Notes under the pieces: generated by a model
Told to the model about the DNA's origin: nothing
The model's input: only the letters and a program-made list of their open reading frames with translations
The model's database searches: none
Source of the DNA: Myxococcales bacterium
GTDB lineage: Bacteria > Myxococcota > Polyangia > Polyangiales > Polyangiaceae
DNA length: 7,208 bases
Direction of reading: 5' to 3'
Assembly: GCA_020430865.1 (NCBI GenBank)
Contig: JAGQIY010000241.1
Coordinates: forward strand, 1 to 7,208
In this document: in pieces, positions 6,077 to 7,208 of the stretch
How positions within the stretch are numbered: position 1 is the first letter of the stretch
How the letters are laid out: the number at the start of each line of letters is the position of its first letter
Program-made: the position numbers and the translations under genes

Positions 6077-7208
6077 ATGAAACAGCCTGAGAACATCACC
6101 AAGCCCACTGGCAAGTTGCTGGTCCTTCTGCCCGGCATGGGAGCCGTCGCTACCACCTTCATCGCGGGCTGCCTGCTGGCGCGCAAGGGCCTGGCGGAGC
6201 CGCTGGGGTCTCTGACTCAGCTCGGCACCATCCGCCTCGGCAAGCGGACCGACAACCGTACCCCGCGGATCAAGGAGTTCGCTCCGCTCGCGGCGCTGGA
6301 CCAGCTCGAGTTCGCTGGCTGGGACCTGTTCCCGGATACTGCCTACGAATCCGCGGTGAATGCGGAGGTGCTCAGCGCCAAGCACCTGGAGCCAATCCGT
6401 GACGAGCTCCACGCGATCAAGCCCATGAAGGCCGTGTTCTACCCCGAGTACGTCAAGCGCCTCCACGGCACGCACATCAAGGCCGCGCCGACCAAGGCCG
6501 ACATGGTGGAGGAGCTGCGCAAAGATATCCGCGAGGCAATGAAAGCCCACGGCTGTGATCGGGCCGTCGCCGTGTGGTGCGGTTCGACGGAGACGTACAT
6601 CGAGGCGGGCGAGGTGCACCAGTCAGTCGCGGCCTTCGAAGCTGGCCTGAAGAACAACGACCCAGGGATCTCCGCTTCGATGATCTACGCGTGGGCGTGC
6701 CTCAAGGAGGGCGTGCCTTACGCCAACGGCGCCCCCAACCTCAGCAACGACTTCAACGCGGCCTACGAGCTGGCGAAGGAGACCGGTACGCCGATCAGCG
6801 GGAAGGATTTCAAGACGGGGCAGACCCTGATGAAGACCATCCTAGCGCCTGGCCTGAAGGCCCGCATGATCGGGCTACAAGGCTGGTTCTCCACGAATAT
6901 CCTTGGCAACCGCGATGGAGAGGTGCTGGACGACCCAGACAACTTCAAGACCAAGGAGGTGTCGAAGCTGGGTGTGCTGGAGCACATCCTGCAGCCGGAC
7001 CTCTATCCGGAGCTGTACGGAAACGTCTACCACAAGGTCCGCATCAACTACTATCCGCCCCGGGGAGACGCCAAGGAGGGGTGGGACAACCTGGACATCA
7101 CCGGCTGGCTCGGCTACCCGATGCAGATCAAGGTCGACTTCCTCTGCCGCGACTCGATCCTCGCGGCACCGATCGTGCTCGACCTCGCGCTGTTCATGGA
7201 CCTGGCCA
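6077..7208 (+). CDS. ino1: myo-Inositol-3-phosphate synthase (C-terminus beyond right edge)
   Basis: The frame from ATG 6077 runs 377 codons to the right edge with no stop. The product isomerises glucose 6-phosphate to 1D-myo-inositol 3-phosphate (L-myo-inositol 1-phosphate) with bound NAD, the committed step of inositol synthesis, in the cytosol. Family blocks are very clear: the Rossmann NAD loop GMGAVATTFIAG (20-31), GWDLFPDTAY (81-90), YVKRLHGT (125-132), VWCGSTETY (166-174), GVPYANGAPNLS (212-223), the lysine-rich SGKDFKTGQTLMKT of the active-site region (241-254), GWFSTNILGNRDGEVL (269-284), NYYPPRGDAKEGWDN (324-338) and FLCRDSILAAPIVLDL (355-370). The N-terminus is short, as in the bacterial form of about 430-440 residues, so roughly 55-60 residues are probably missing. 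It is divergent from a cytidylyltransferase and near a second cytidylyltransferase and a CDP-alcohol transferase, which places its inositol phosphate in a head-group or phosphodiester pathway. Confidence 0.96.
   Translation, partial: MKQPENITKPTGKLLVLLPGMGAVATTFIAGCLLARKGLAEPLGSLTQLGTIRLGKRTDNRTPRIKEFAPLAALDQLEFAGWDLFPDTAYESAVNAEVLSAKHLEPIRDELHAIKPMKAVFYPEYVKRLHGTHIKAAPTKADMVEELRKDIREAMKAHGCDRAVAVWCGSTETYIEAGEVHQSVAAFEAGLKNNDPGISASMIYAWACLKEGVPYANGAPNLSNDFNAAYELAKETGTPISGKDFKTGQTLMKTILAPGLKARMIGLQGWFSTNILGNRDGEVLDDPDNFKTKEVSKLGVLEHILQPDLYPELYGNVYHKVRINYYPPRGDAKEGWDNLDITGWLGYPMQIKVDFLCRDSILAAPIVLDLALFMDLA

Noticed and set aside
6074..6619. Minus-strand open frame opposite the inositol-phosphate synthase
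   Set aside because: The plus strand encodes an unmistakable inositol-phosphate synthase here; the antisense translation has no motif.

Overview
The window is GC-rich chromosomal DNA with compact genes whose third codon positions are mostly G or C. The gene content (a secreted HEAT-repeat protein, a bacterial myo-inositol-phosphate synthase and several head-group-activating enzymes) suggests a Myxococcota (deltaproteobacterial) genome. That assignment is an inference from composition and gene style; no taxonomic marker gene is present.

Layout, left to right. (1) 1-1250, minus: a signal-peptide-bearing HEAT-repeat protein that runs off the left edge. (2) 1352-2281, minus: a membrane CDP-alcohol phosphatidyltransferase with an intact catalytic signature. 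(3) 2383-4308, minus: a 641-residue fusion of a nucleotidyltransferase, most like inositol-1-phosphate cytidylyltransferase, with a HisC/CobD-like PLP aminotransferase. (4) 4309-4958: 650 bp without a convincing gene, holding a perfect 16-bp palindrome, a 17-bp-period direct repeat and one doubtful 81-codon ORF. (5) 4959-5705, minus: a second nucleotidyltransferase, of the LicC/PntC-like phospho-alcohol cytidylyltransferase type. (6) 5706-6076: a divergent intergenic region with a perfect 15-bp inverted repeat and two hairpins. (7) 6077 to the right edge, plus: myo-inositol-3-phosphate synthase, missing its C-terminus.

Read together, genes 2, 3, 5 and 7 look like a module that makes a phospho-cyclitol (inositol phosphate from glucose 6-phosphate), activates phospho-head-groups as CDP derivatives, and transfers the product at the membrane. 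In hyperthermophiles the inositol-1-phosphate cytidylyltransferase domain is fused to a CDP-alcohol phosphotransferase domain. Here the corresponding domain is fused to an aminotransferase, and the phosphotransferase is a separate gene just downstream. The likely output is an inositol-containing, possibly amino-modified, phospholipid or a soluble phosphodiester. The exact product cannot be read from sequence. The HEAT protein is a neighbour with no evident enzymatic link.
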